A DNA stretch of 64,000 nucleotides from Pseudovibrio exalbescens (GTDB taxonomy: Bacteria; Pseudomonadota; Alphaproteobacteria; Rhizobiales; Stappiaceae), in the NCBI RefSeq assembly GCF_028737195.1, contig NZ_JAQZAJ010000001.1, forward strand, positions 992,001 to 1,056,000, in the 5' to 3' direction. A program made the translations under genes and the position numbers. This document shows, piece by piece, positions 53,584 through 63,107 of the stretch. The number at the start of each line of letters is the position of its first letter. Within the stretch, counting starts at the first letter, position 1. The notes under the pieces are model-generated. The model did no database searches. It worked only from the letters and a program-made list of their open reading frames with translations, and was not told the DNA's origin.

Positions 53584-55170
53584 TTATTCAGCAATAGAGA
53601 TGAAGCGGCTTGGGTGGATGTCCAGCAGGTTATCCTCGAAGCCACTTACGCTGTCCGCTACGATGTTCTTGGAACCGTAGAACATGAGCGGGATGAATGG
53701 CAGGTCACGCATGAAGAGCGTTTCTGCCTGCTTCAGAACTTCAGCGCGCTTTTCAAGATCCAGAGTCACTGCTGCCTCATCCATGAGAGCATCGAATTCT
53801 GGGTTTTCGTAGCGAGCGTAGTTGAAGCCAACGTTGTCACTCTCAACCATGAACAGGAAGTTCTGTGGGTCAGAGTAGTCACCAATCCAGCCAGCACGTG
53901 CCACATCGAAGTCACCACGGTCACGCAGGTGCGCATAGTGGGTCTTGGTGTCAGTGTTGAGCAGGGTTACTTCAACACCGAGAGGCTTCCACATGTCAGC
54001 AATCGCAACTGCTGTGTTCTTGTGGTTTTCAGAGGTGTTGTAGCGGATTTCGATCTCGAGTGGGTTAGCTTCGCTATAGCCCTTCTCTTCTAGGATCTTC
54101 ATTGCCAGTTCTTCACGGTCCAAGAGGTCCATGTCGGCCCACTCAGCCAGTGCTGGCTCACCGTAGTTTGCAATTCCTGGAGGAACGAAGGAGTACGCAG
54201 CAACCATGGTGTCGCCCCAGATTTCCTCTGCGAGGAACTCACGGTCGATTGCCATGGAAAGAGCCTGACGTACTTCAGGGTCTTTGGTTGCTTCAGACTC
54301 ATGGTTCACAGCGTAGTAGTATGTGCCGAGGTATGGCGCTACGTGGAACTGGTCACCAAAGGTTTCCTTGATGAAGTCGATCTGCTCGAGCGGAACGTCG
54401 TTGTTGGTGTGCAGTTCGCCAGCCTGGAAGCGACGCAGAGCAGCGCCACGATCTTCGGTTGGGTAGAACTTGACCTTGTCGACCTTCACGTTATCAGCGT
54501 CGTGGAAGTGTTCGTTCTTCACAACGGTGATGGAGTCGTTTGGTGTGAAGTCTGCAAGAACAAAGGCACCATTGGTTACAATGTTTTCTGGCTTCACAAA
54601 GTCACTGCCGAACTTCTCGACGGTTGCAGGGTGGACTGGAAGACCAGTCTGGTGACCCAGCAGATCAATGAAGTAAGGCGTCGCTGCTTGCAGCTTGATT
54701 TCGAGTGTCGCGTCGTCGAGCGCCTTAACACCCAGCTCTTCAGGAGCCAGCTCGCCGGTGTTTACCTTCTCTGCATTGAAGATTGGGTAAAGGACGTTCG
54801 CGTACTTCGCGCCAGTCTCTGGGGTCATGATGCGACGCAGAGAGTATTCAAAGTCGCCTGCAACAACTGGATCGCCGTTGGACCACTTTGCGTCTGGGCG
54901 CATTTTGAAAGTGTAGACCAGACCATCTTCGGAAACAGTCCAGCTTTCAGCTGCGCCCGGGATGATTTCGCCTTCTGCAGAATATGCTACGAGGCCTTCG
55001 TACATATCGCGCAGAATGTGTGCTTCATAGGTGGTGGAGGTTTTGTGCTGGTCCAGAGTTTCTGGATCAGCTGAATTGCCGCGGTGATAGACAACTTCAG
55101 CGGCTGCTGTCAGCGACGTGGCTGCAACCAACGCTGCTGCGAGAGCTGTCATGCGCATGGACTTGATCAT
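53584..55170 (-). CDS. Oligopeptide ABC transporter substrate-binding protein (OppA-like)
   Basis: A 528-residue periplasmic binding protein of solute-binding family 5. It has a Sec signal peptide (about 1-24, ending TAAAE), GNSADPETLDQHKTSTTYEAHILRDMYEGL near the start, the family motif YTFKMRPDAKWSNGDPV, VRQALSMAIDRE and YSDPQNFLF. The signal is a type I signal without lipobox. AAGGAGAGGGGAG precedes the ATG at 55170; an ATG four codons later is also possible. It opens the four-gene operon and is likely its most expressed gene. Confidence 0.93.
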   Translation of the reverse strand: MIKSMRMTALAAALVAATSLTAAAEVVYHRGNSADPETLDQHKTSTTYEAHILRDMYEGLVAYSAEGEIIPGAAESWTVSEDGLVYTFKMRPDAKWSNGDPVVAGDFEYSLRRIMTPETGAKYANVLYPIFNAEKVNTGELAPEELGVKALDDATLEIKLQAATPYFIDLLGHQTGLPVHPATVEKFGSDFVKPENIVTNGAFVLADFTPNDSITVVKNEHFHDADNVKVDKVKFYPTEDRGAALRRFQAGELHTNNDVPLEQIDFIKETFGDQFHVAPYLGTYYYAVNHESEATKDPEVRQALSMAIDREFLAEEIWGDTMVAAYSFVPPGIANYGEPALAEWADMDLLDREELAMKILEEKGYSEANPLEIEIRYNTSENHKNTAVAIADMWKPLGVEVTLLNTDTKTHYAHLRDRGDFDVARAGWIGDYSDPQNFLFMVESDNVGFNYARYENPEFDALMDEAAVTLDLEKRAEVLKQAETLFMRDLPFIPLMFYGSKNIVADSVSGFEDNLLDIHPSRFISIAE

Positions 55171-55577
55171 TAAGATCTCCCCTCTCCTTAATTCTAACTA
55201 TTTGCCCCTTTGTTACCCGGGCAGCGGCGCCAAGATTCCACTGTTGGCCCGCCTTGGCAAGAGACAACAAGGGCTTTTATTTAGATTTGGAACGCCTTCG
55301 ATTGAAAACATTTCAAAATTCGACACCTAAAAGGCGTCTTTGTTTCCCTTTTCCACACGCGCAAGGGAGGAATAACCCCTACACCCCATGTAGATCGCAG
55401 AAAAGTTCTTCAGATTCCAGCACCGCGAATCCGAGCGACGAGCCCACTAATTTACCGGTGTTTTTCCGCGATATTGTATCCTCAATCGCTTTCTTTGGCC
55501 CGGCAATGTGATAGATGAAGCCTGCGAAACCTATATACACTGTCCATGCAAAATACATAAAGCCGGGGTTTTAACAT
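55171..55577. other. Divergent regulatory region between oppA-like and uup genes
   Basis: A 407-base spacer that carries the promoters of both flanking genes. Open frames here have no ribosome binding site and no similarity I recognise. The only clear element is the Shine-Dalgarno of the binding-protein gene at about 55178-55190 on the minus strand. Confidence 0.55.
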
Positions 55578-57383
55578 ATGGCGCCTCCTCTCCTGCATAT
55601 CCGCGACATCCACCTGACCTTCGGGTCAACGCCTCTGCTGACGGGTGCAGAGTTGCAGGTGGGCGAAGGTGACCGGATCTGTCTGGTTGGGCGCAATGGC
55701 TCCGGCAAGTCCACTCTCCTGAAGATCGCAGCCGGCTTAGTAGAACCAGACAAGGGCGAAACCTTTTTGCAGCCCGGCACAACAGTGCGCTATCTTCCTC
55801 AAGAACCTGATCTAACAGGCTTTTCAACCAGTCTTGAGTATGCGGAGGCTGGCCTTGCACCAGGTGATGATCACTACCGCGCACAGTACCTTTTAGAGGT
55901 TTTGGGTTTGACCGGCCGGGAAGACCCAGCCACACTTTCGGGTGGAGAGGCCAAGCGAGCAGCAATTGCCCGAGCCTTGGCACCAGAGCCTGATATCCTG
56001 CTTCTGGATGAGCCTACCAACCACCTTGATCTCCCAGTAATCGAGTGGTTGGAAACTGAATTGCGGCAGATGAAGTCCGCAATCGTACTTATCTCACACG
56101 ACCGACGTTTTCTGGAAAACCTGTCGCGAGCGACAGTCTGGATAGATCGCGGGCTCTCCAGACGCCAGGAAGAAGGCTTCTCCAAGTTTGAAGAGTGGCG
56201 TGACAAGGTTTTTGAAGAAGAAGAACGGGATCAACAGCGCCTCGACCTGAAGATCAAGCAGGAAGAGCACTGGATGACTTATGGCGTGACCGCACGTCGC
56301 AAACGGAACATGCGCCGCGTTCGTGAGCTGGCCGATCTTCGTCAAAAGAAGCGCGACTACAAAGGTCCGCAAAGCGGCGTCAAGATGGCGGCGACGGAAG
56401 GGGAAGTCTCGGGCAAGCTGGTTTCTGAAGCGAAGTCGATCAACAAGGCTTTCGAGGCCCGCCCTATTGTAAAAGACTTTTCAACACGCATTCAAAGAGG
56501 GGATCGTGTTGGCTTTGTCGGCCCAAACGGGGCGGGAAAAACAACTCTCTTGAAAATGCTGGTGGGCGATCTGGAGCCGGACAGTGGTAGCGTCCGTCTT
56601 GGCGCAAACCTTCAGATGATTACGCTGGACCAAAAGCGGGAAAAGCTTGACCCAAATGACACGCTGGCCAGCGCCATGACCGGTGGGCGTGGGGATACCG
56701 TCATCATTGGCGACACTTCCAAACATGTCATGAGTTACATGAAGGACTTCTTGTTCAAACCGGAACAAGCGCGTACGCCGGTGCGCGTGCTTTCGGGCGG
56801 GGAGCGCGGTCGCCTGTTGCTGGCCCGCGCCCTGGCGATGCCGTCCAATGTGATGGTACTCGATGAGCCAACAAACGATCTGGATCTGGAAACGCTTGAC
56901 CTCCTGCAAGAGCTGATCGCCGACTATCAGGGAACCGTTTTTCTTGTCAGCCACGATCGCGACTTCCTCGATCGCATCTGCACCTCCGTCATCACCATGG
57001 AAGGGGATGGCAAGTGGCAAGAGTATGCTGGCGGCTACTCGGACATGATCGCCCAACGGGGAGCGGGCGTTGACGCCAAGAAGGTGCAGAAGTCTGAAAA
57101 ACCCAAGAAGGACAAGGCGGAAAAGCCGAAGGAAGAGAAGGCAAACAGCAAGAAGAGTTCCCTCACCTTCACCCAGCAACACCGTCTAAAAGCCCTTCCA
57201 GACGAAATTGACTCGCTGCAGCAGAAGATTGCCAAGCTTCAAAAGGAGCTTGAAGACCCCAACCTTTTCACTGGAAACCCTGAGCGCTTCCACAAAGTGA
57301 CCGAGGCCGTCGGCAAGGCCCACGAACAGCTGGAAACCTTGGAAGAGGAATGGCTTGAGCTGGAAATGCTTGCGGAAGAGTAG
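55578..57383 (+). CDS. uup: ABC-F family ATPase Uup
   Basis: A 601-residue soluble protein with two ABC ATPase domains and no membrane part, as in the ABC-F family. The first has Walker A GRNGSGKST near residue 38, signature LSGGEAKR and LLLDEPTNHLDL. The second has GPNGAGKTT near 315, LSGGERGRLLLARAL and VLDEPTNDLDL. Between them lies the charged linker. The C-terminal 90 residues are a lysine- and glutamate-rich coiled coil (KKVQKSEKPKKDKAEKPKEE), which binds nucleic acid in Uup. Uup proteins act on translating ribosomes and affect transposon precise excision in E. coli. Confidence 0.9.
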   Translation: MAPPLLHIRDIHLTFGSTPLLTGAELQVGEGDRICLVGRNGSGKSTLLKIAAGLVEPDKGETFLQPGTTVRYLPQEPDLTGFSTSLEYAEAGLAPGDDHYRAQYLLEVLGLTGREDPATLSGGEAKRAAIARALAPEPDILLLDEPTNHLDLPVIEWLETELRQMKSAIVLISHDRRFLENLSRATVWIDRGLSRRQEEGFSKFEEWRDKVFEEEERDQQRLDLKIKQEEHWMTYGVTARRKRNMRRVRELADLRQKKRDYKGPQSGVKMAATEGEVSGKLVSEAKSINKAFEARPIVKDFSTRIQRGDRVGFVGPNGAGKTTLLKMLVGDLEPDSGSVRLGANLQMITLDQKREKLDPNDTLASAMTGGRGDTVIIGDTSKHVMSYMKDFLFKPEQARTPVRVLSGGERGRLLLARALAMPSNVMVLDEPTNDLDLETLDLLQELIADYQGTVFLVSHDRDFLDRICTSVITMEGDGKWQEYAGGYSDMIAQRGAGVDAKKVQKSEKPKKDKAEKPKEEKANSKKSSLTFTQQHRLKALPDEIDSLQQKIAKLQKELEDPNLFTGNPERFHKVTEAVGKAHEQLETLEEEWLELEMLAEE

Positions 57384-57421
57384 AGCGCAAGCGCCCCAAA
57401 CTATCCTTCCTTTTTCGTGAT

Positions 57422-57446
57422 TGAGGACCTTGGATGGTCCTCATTT
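57422..57446 (+). terminator. Probable terminator after uup
   Basis: Stem TGAGGACC (57422-57429) and GGTCCTCA (57436-57443) with a 6-base loop, followed by only three T residues. It lies 39 bases after the uup stop. Confidence 0.5.
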
Positions 57447-57518
57447 CGGTTTGAGGTCGATGCAATTGGGCATTTGCGTGCTTTCTGTTCCCATCACATT
57501 TGATGAAAGGAACTCCCA

Positions 57519-58085
57519 ATGCCAAAACTTCGCTACATCATCCTCGGCACAACTACCTTGATCATTGGCGGGCTGGTCACGCTAAGCCTGACCGGCACCT
57601 CCGCCATCTCCGAGGAGATTGACGCCAGCCAAGCCTCATCCCTAGCCCTTGTGGGTGACAGCATCGCCGTGGCGATTACCACCAAGGACGATGACCACAA
57701 GAGCGTTGAGGTTCACACCAACGATTACAAATGGTGCGACCTGAGCGCGAAACTCTCCTCAGAAGGGGATCGGGTTGTGGTGCGAATGGAACGGTCGGCC
57801 TGGTCTCGCTTCGGATGGTGTGACCCGGAAGCGGAAATCGCCATTCCATCCGCATTTAATCTGGACGTGGAGCTGGATGCCATTGCCGCTAACCTGACCG
57901 GCTCCTATGAAGCTGTCCGGATCAAAGCCGACAGGGGTGTTTTGCGCTTCAATGGGACCGCCAGTACCTTTGATTTGGTTGCAGATGCTGCAGTGGTTTA
58001 CCTGAATTTCCTCAGCCACATGGCGCTAGGTTCGGTAAACATTGACGTGGACAAGATTGTCTCCAGCATCAGCTACCCGGACTAA
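57519..58085 (+). CDS. Exported protein of unknown function, DUF4097-like beta fold
   Basis: A 188-residue protein with an N-terminal hydrophobic segment (about 6-28) that can be a signal peptide or anchor. The rest is made of alternating hydrophobic beta strands (VAITTKDDDHKSVEV, LDVELDAIAANLTGSYEAVRI, RGVLRFNGTASTFDLVADAA), resembling the repetitive beta-solenoid of DUF4097 adhesin-like domains. Two cysteines (around residues 74 and 101, in WCDLS and WCDPE) could form a disulfide. No function can be assigned. AAAGGA lies about 8 bases before the ATG. Its 3' end overlaps the convergent AraC-type gene by 4 bases. Confidence 0.65.
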   Translation: MPKLRYIILGTTTLIIGGLVTLSLTGTSAISEEIDASQASSLALVGDSIAVAITTKDDDHKSVEVHTNDYKWCDLSAKLSSEGDRVVVRMERSAWSRFGWCDPEAEIAIPSAFNLDVELDAIAANLTGSYEAVRIKADRGVLRFNGTASTFDLVADAAVVYLNFLSHMALGSVNIDVDKIVSSISYPD

Positions 58086-59110
58086 GCATCAACTTTGCGG
58101 GAATGGGCTCGATAAGCTGAAGGGCTCATTCCTGTTACGCGCTGAAATTCCTTGTTAAAGTTCGATTTGGTGGTGAAACCGACATCGAACATGATCTGGG
58201 TTATCGTTGCCTTGGTTTCTTGAAGCAGCTTGCAGGCTTCACGCACACGATACCCATTTACGAATTGCGGTACATTTTGCTGCTCCAAGGCATTGACCGC
58301 CTCTGAGATCTGCCTACTTGGAAGGCGGGATGCCTTGCTCAGCATTTCGAGGGAAAGGTTCTCTTTCCTGTAGAGCCTTTCACTCTCCATAAGCGCCTTC
58401 AACCGCTCAAGAGCTGAAACCAGCTCAGGGTCAGTGCGTGGCAAAGCAGCACTGCTTGAAGCATCGCTCGCATGCACGGATCGGGTGGTTACATATAGAT
58501 ACAGCGCAACGAGAGAGCAGAGCATCGTGAGCGTTGCAGCGGTTACGAGTGTAGGCGCGTTCCGCCCTCCTGAAACCGCAAAATCTATGGCCACTGCCGT
58601 GTCCACAAACGCTGACACAACAAACAAAACACCTGCGCTCAAAAACGCCAGTTTGGCTGGCATAACCATATGAAATGGCTGATTTTCTGCCCAACTAAGA
58701 TCACCGTGCCTGGCTTCCTGAACCAACGATACACCGAAGCTTAGATAAGTGAGCGCGATGATGATGTCTGGCCCGACACCCCACCCCACCAGATAGGTGG
58801 CATACATTGCGAGTGCGAGCGCAACAATCAACGCCGAAACCCCGGCCAGCAGACGCACGCTCACCGGCTTCATGAGATCTTGCAGTGAGGCCCATGTGAG
58901 TGGAGGAAGAGTAATGGCAACGAGAGCCAGTGTCAGTGGAGGCAAAGCGCTGATGCCCCAATTGATACCCGCCAGAACTGACTGGGCGCAATAGAACAGG
59001 AGCGTTACCAGAAACAGCGAACTGAAGTGGCGCCCCCCTGCCCCCCAGAGACGCAACAGCACGAGCCCAAGAAAAATCGCCGTCAGAAAAGGAAGTGGAA
59101 TGCTTGGCAA
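58082..59110 (-). CDS. Membrane-anchored AraC-family transcriptional regulator
   Basis: A 342-residue regulator. The N-terminal 215 residues hold about seven hydrophobic segments (LPFLTAIFLGLVLLRLW, ALIVALALAMYATYLV, LTMLCSLVALYLYV). A linker and a C-terminal AraC helix-turn-helix pair follow (about 245-340): LSLEMLSKASRLPSRQISEAV and ITQIMFDVGFTTKSNFNKEF with TGMSPSAYR. Such proteins combine a membrane sensor with DNA binding. The frame opens at 59161 from a TTG. A TTG at 59110 has GGAGG 8 bases upstream and begins directly before the first membrane segment, so it was chosen. Confidence 0.82.
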   Translation of the reverse strand: MPSIPLPFLTAIFLGLVLLRLWGAGGRHFSSLFLVTLLFYCAQSVLAGINWGISALPPLTLALVAITLPPLTWASLQDLMKPVSVRLLAGVSALIVALALAMYATYLVGWGVGPDIIIALTYLSFGVSLVQEARHGDLSWAENQPFHMVMPAKLAFLSAGVLFVVSAFVDTAVAIDFAVSGGRNAPTLVTAATLTMLCSLVALYLYVTTRSVHASDASSSAALPRTDPELVSALERLKALMESERLYRKENLSLEMLSKASRLPSRQISEAVNALEQQNVPQFVNGYRVREACKLLQETKATITQIMFDVGFTTKSNFNKEFQRVTGMSPSAYRAHSRKVDA

Positions 59111-59198
59111 AGTATGGCCTCCGGATCCCGCAAAAAGTAACCGTCCCCCAACAAGAGGCAAGCGCTATCAGCGGTTGATGCACAGGCTCCTGACAAGC

Positions 59199-59897
59199 TT
59201 ACCCGATCACCAGCGCCTTTTCATCTTCCGACAACACCTTCCACTCACCGGGTTTGAGGTCGCCAAGCGTAAGATTGCCAATTCGAGAACGGTGCAGGTC
59301 GGTGACATGATTGCCCGTTGCGGCAAACATGCGGCGAACCTGATGGTAGCGGCCTTCGTGAAGCACAAGGGTTGCCGTGTGTTCACCAGTAATTGTCAAC
59401 TCGGCTTGCTTAAGTGGCTTGTCCTCCCCCTCAAGCATCATGGTGCCACTGGCGAAAAGAGTCGCTTCGGTGCCGGATAAAGGACGGTCGAGCGTAACCT
59501 CATAGAACTTGGGCGTTTCAGTTTTGGGTGAGATCACCTTGTGCAGATATTGGCCATCATCAGTGAGCAGAAGAAGGCCAGAGGTTTCCTTGTCGAGACG
59601 ACCGATGGTGGAGATCGCAGGCTTTCTAAGTTTGAAGCGATCTGGAAACAGGTCATAGACCAGTTTGCCCGGGTCCTTCTTCGAACAGGTTACACCCAAA
59701 GGTTTATTGAGGAGCAAGACTGATCCTTGGGCAGGATCAAGCGGCTCATCGTCAAACAGGATCTCTTCGTGAGGCAGCTGGCTGTCCGCCTTGATCGGGG
59801 CGCCTTGCATATCTGTCACCCAGCCATTGCGGATAGCCTGCTGCATTTCCTTGCGCGAGCCATAGCCAAGATTTGCCAGCACCTTGACCAGTCTCAT
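59199..59897 (-). CDS. rsuA: 16S rRNA pseudouridine synthase (RsuA family)
   Basis: A 232-residue enzyme with an N-terminal S4 RNA-binding domain (MRLVKVLANLGYGSRKEMQQA) and a catalytic domain with GRLDKETSGLLLLT, which contains the catalytic aspartate, and HEGRYHQVRRMFAATGN. Length and domain order fit RsuA, which makes pseudouridine at position 516 of 16S rRNA; the related RluB/E/F enzymes cannot be fully excluded. The start overlaps the stop of the rsmC-like gene by 4 bases, so the two are coupled and both modify the small subunit. Confidence 0.85.
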   Translation of the reverse strand: MRLVKVLANLGYGSRKEMQQAIRNGWVTDMQGAPIKADSQLPHEEILFDDEPLDPAQGSVLLLNKPLGVTCSKKDPGKLVYDLFPDRFKLRKPAISTIGRLDKETSGLLLLTDDGQYLHKVISPKTETPKFYEVTLDRPLSGTEATLFASGTMMLEGEDKPLKQAELTITGEHTATLVLHEGRYHQVRRMFAATGNHVTDLHRSRIGNLTLGDLKPGEWKVLSEDEKALVIG

Positions 59898-60925
59898 CGG
59901 CGTGCCTTTTTGGCTTGGATAACCTTATACCCCTGCTCATCCGCGATGATCTCGAAGCTCTCAAAATAGCGGTCAAGCGTGCTTTCATAAGGCAGATGGC
60001 GGTTTGCCACCATGTAAAGTGATCCGCCCGGCTTCAACCCCTTAGAGGCAGCGACGATAAACGCTTGCCCAAGGTCTGTACGGTCTGCCTTACCAGTGTG
60101 GAACGGTGGGTTCATCACCACAAAATCGTAGGAATGTTTCAATCCTCTGGTAACGTCAGCCCAGTGAAACTCAACCGGGATTTTCGGCTCGAGACGGCCG
60201 ATATTGCCAGCTGCAAGATCAAGCGCGCGCTTTTCAGCCTCGTAAAGATCAAGTGCGGCCACACTTGAACATCGCTGCAAGATTTCGGTCGAGAGATAGC
60301 CATAGCCCGCGCCAAGATCTGCCACACGCCCCTTCAGACCTTCAGGGAGCTTGGAGACAAGCAGCTTTGAGGCCGGATCAATGTGATCCCAAGAGAAAAT
60401 GCCCGGACGGCTGGTGAACCTTCCATCTTCAATCTCCCGCGGCATGTCGAGCTGAAGCCAATCATTGAGAAGACCGCCATCAAGCGTATCCCGGGAAACG
60501 GCGGCCCAGAACACACGGCACTTGTGCTTGGAAAGCTTGCCATCCAGTCCTGCCAGTTTATTAAGATCCGCTTCGCAGGACTTGGCACCTTCGGTGTTTG
60601 ACACGCACGCAACAACAAAGCCACCATCACGAGTCGTGTTGACCGCATGGGCCAAAAGGGCGCGAGCCTCCTGTTTCTGCCGGGGTGGGAGCACGAGAGT
60701 TATCTCAGCTGCGTCAACTGGCGCTTCCACCAGCTCCAGCCCAGCGCGGGACAGAATGTCGGCATCTGGCGCGAAGGACTGTTGGCACACCAGCGCGCTT
60801 CCAAACACCTCCTTCAGTTTTGGCGAAAACCTTGCCCTGAGAAACAGCACCTTGCCGCCCTCAGGCACATCCAAGCTGTCGTATTCAAAGGGTAGAAGAA
60901 GCGTTTCAAGTGCAGGATCAAGCAT
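59894..60925 (-). CDS. rsmC: 16S rRNA (guanine) methyltransferase, RsmC-like
   Basis: A 343-residue SAM-dependent methyltransferase with an N-terminal half of the RsmC type (FPLLPFEY-like LLLPFEYDSLDVP, VLPPRQKQEARALLAHA) and a C-terminal MTS domain: motif I VADLGAGYGYLS, the acidic ALDLYEAEKRAL and the catalytic NPPFHTG near residue 264. E. coli RsmC methylates G1207 of 16S rRNA. The frame is open to 60967. The ATG at 60925 was chosen because it gives the usual start (MLDPALETLLLPFEY); its ribosome binding site is weak. Confidence 0.84.
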   Translation of the reverse strand: MLDPALETLLLPFEYDSLDVPEGGKVLFLRARFSPKLKEVFGSALVCQQSFAPDADILSRAGLELVEAPVDAAEITLVLPPRQKQEARALLAHAVNTTRDGGFVVACVSNTEGAKSCEADLNKLAGLDGKLSKHKCRVFWAAVSRDTLDGGLLNDWLQLDMPREIEDGRFTSRPGIFSWDHIDPASKLLVSKLPEGLKGRVADLGAGYGYLSTEILQRCSSVAALDLYEAEKRALDLAAGNIGRLEPKIPVEFHWADVTRGLKHSYDFVVMNPPFHTGKADRTDLGQAFIVAASKGLKPGGSLYMVANRHLPYESTLDRYFESFEIIADEQGYKVIQAKKARR

Positions 60926-60954
60926 AGACGTCAAGCTCTTAAGAAGGGAGAGCG

Positions 60955-60979
60955 AAAAGGCCAGCACGGTGCTGGCCTT
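60955..60979 (-). terminator. Rho-independent terminator of prfC
   Basis: Stem AAGGCCAGC (60957-60965) and GCTGGCCTT (60971-60979) with a 5-base loop. On the minus strand it is followed by a short T-run (AAAA at 60955-60958 on the plus strand). It lies 7 bases after the prfC stop. Confidence 0.88.
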
Positions 60980-60985
60980 GTTGCA

Positions 60986-62605
60986 TTAGTCGGCGGTGTA
61001 AACGATCTCACGCGTTTCTCGGAACCGGATATCTGGGTTCTTCTCACCCACATAGGTCACTTCCCACGCGTTCTTGAAAAGATAAACAGGCTTGTCATCG
61101 CGGTCGAGTGCCACGTGCGCACGGTTGGTTTCAAGGAACTTGTCGAGCTTCTGGCGGTCATCGGCCTCTGCCCAACGCGCGGTATTGTACATGACCGGCT
61201 CGAAGCCGATTTCCGTTTGGTATTCCTGCTTCAAGCGATCCACCACAACGTCGAGCTGAAGCACACCAACCACACCTACAATCCAGTTGGTGCCGATAGA
61301 AGGCTTGAAGATCTGCACAAGGCCTTCTTCTGCAAGGTCTTCAAGGCCGCGTCGCATTTGCTTAACGCGCATGGTGTCAGTCAGGCGAACACGGCGCAGG
61401 ATCTCAGGCGCGAATGCGGGTAGCCCTGTGACGTGGATCTCCTCGCCCTCAGACAACGTGTCACCTACACGCAACTGGCCGTGGTTTGGCACCCCGATCA
61501 CATCGCCCGGGAATGCGGTTTCTGCAATCTCTCGTTCTTCCGCGAAAAAGAAGATTGGCGCTGAAACCGTAATCGGCTTGCCAGCACGGACGTGTTTGAG
61601 CTTCATGCCGCGCTTGAACGTTCCAGAACAAAGACGCACAAACGCAATACGGTCCCGGTGCTTGGGGTCCATATTGGCCTGCACCTTGAAGACGAAGCCT
61701 GTTACCTTGCCTTCTTCCGGTGTGATGGTACGGCCACCCGTTGCTGGCTGAGCGTGCGGCGGCGGCGCATAGTCTGCAATGAAGTCCAGCACCTGGTCGA
61801 TGCCGTAGTCACGAAGAGCTGAGCCAAAGAACACCGGTGTCAGGTGGCCCTCAAGGAAGGAATCCTTGTCAAACTCTGAGTAGCCTGCACCGCCAAGTTC
61901 CACATTCTCTTCAAGATCATCGCGAATGTTGTCAAACAACTCGCCAATCAGTTCAGGGTCTTCAAGACCTTCCACCGGTTTGATGGTGTCCAGTGGGCCA
62001 CCACGGCCTTCCGTTGAGGTGAAATAGCGGTTGCCGATGTGATCGTAGACACCGAAAAAGTCCGAGCCCATGCCCACGGGCCAGCTCATTGGCGTCACAT
62101 CAAGGGCCAGTGCCTCTTGAATCTCGTCGAGAATTTCGAGCGGATGGCGGCCTTCGCGGTCAATCTTGTTGACGAAAGTGATGATGGGAATGTCGCGCAG
62201 GCGGCAAACCTCAAACAACTTACGGGTCTGACTCTCAATACCCTTCGCGGCGTCGATTACCATGATGGCCGCATCAACAGCTGTAAGCGTGCGGTAGGTA
62301 TCCTCCGAGAAGTCTTCATGGCCCGGCGTATCGAGAAGATTGAAGATGATGTCGTTTCGCTCGAACGTCATCACAGAACTTGAAACCGAGATGCCACGTT
62401 CCTGTTCGATCTTCATCCAGTCAGACCGAGCACGGCGACGTTCACCACGAGCACGAACTTGACCGGCAGCACGAATGGCACCGCCACCAAGCAGCAGCTT
62501 TTCCGTAAGCGTTGTCTTACCCGCATCCGGGTGAGAGATGATTGCGAAGGTGCGGCGCTTCTCGTATGGCAGCAGATTTTTCGCGCCAGCAGGTGCTACG
62601 CTCAT
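60986..62605 (-). CDS. prfC: Peptide chain release factor 3
   Basis: A 539-residue translational GTPase that recycles release factors RF1 and RF2 from the ribosome. It has the G1 motif SHPDAGKTT (about 25-33), ERGISVSSSVMTFE with the G2 threonine region, G3 DTPGHEDFSEDTYRT, and G4 FVNKIDREGR. The following domains carry the RF3-specific FKVQANMDPKHRDRIAF and GVVGVLQLDVVVDRL. The start ATG at 62605 has AAGGAGG (GGAGGCC) a few bases upstream. It stands alone with its own terminator. Confidence 0.95.
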   Translation of the reverse strand: MSVAPAGAKNLLPYEKRRTFAIISHPDAGKTTLTEKLLLGGGAIRAAGQVRARGERRRARSDWMKIEQERGISVSSSVMTFERNDIIFNLLDTPGHEDFSEDTYRTLTAVDAAIMVIDAAKGIESQTRKLFEVCRLRDIPIITFVNKIDREGRHPLEILDEIQEALALDVTPMSWPVGMGSDFFGVYDHIGNRYFTSTEGRGGPLDTIKPVEGLEDPELIGELFDNIRDDLEENVELGGAGYSEFDKDSFLEGHLTPVFFGSALRDYGIDQVLDFIADYAPPPHAQPATGGRTITPEEGKVTGFVFKVQANMDPKHRDRIAFVRLCSGTFKRGMKLKHVRAGKPITVSAPIFFFAEEREIAETAFPGDVIGVPNHGQLRVGDTLSEGEEIHVTGLPAFAPEILRRVRLTDTMRVKQMRRGLEDLAEEGLVQIFKPSIGTNWIVGVVGVLQLDVVVDRLKQEYQTEIGFEPVMYNTARWAEADDRQKLDKFLETNRAHVALDRDDKPVYLFKNAWEVTYVGEKNPDIRFRETREIVYTAD

Positions 62606-62851
62606 ATGGCCTCCTTAAGCAGGCTACAGTCCTGCTGGATATCAAGGCAGGTCTCGGCCGCCCAAGGCGGCGCGCGCCATCCGCGCGTCAAACCTGCAGA
62701 AACTTTTGTTGAAGGCCTCTTACAGAATGTGGCTTGTTCACGCCAGCCCTTGTCTGGATTTTTTCATTATCTTTGCACCGGCATACCCAACAGCCATAGG
62801 CACCTGATGACTGATCGCTGCGCACCAATTGTTTATGTATTGGCGGGCCCC

Positions 62852-63007
62852 TCAGCCCACCAGAGAAAAGAACTGACGCCGCATCCATGACAGAGCGCCC
62901 AACGCCGCCTGCGAGCGGGCCTGTCGCCCCTTCATGACAAGGGTGCCAATATGCTGACTATAAGTCGCTCTCTGCGATGTTTCGTGTGTGTTCAGACCTG
63001 TTTGCAT
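62852..63007 (-). CDS. Small basic protein of unknown function
   Basis: A possible 51-residue protein (MQTGLNTHETSQRATYSQH..). It was kept because AAGGAA lies 7 bases before its ATG at 63007 and because it is divergent from the LysR gene, where small genes often occur. The second half is basic (KGRQARSQAALGALSWMRRQ). It matches no family I recognise. The frame could also be open by chance. Confidence 0.4.
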   Translation of the reverse strand: MQTGLNTHETSQRATYSQHIGTLVMKGRQARSQAALGALSWMRRQFFSLVG

Positions 63008-63107
63008 CGTGATGTTCCTTCTGTTCGACATCACTACAAATATTTCCTAGACGCACCTTCGACAAACGCTTAATTTTGACGCTTCGGATCAAATTTTTTG
63101 AGGCGAT

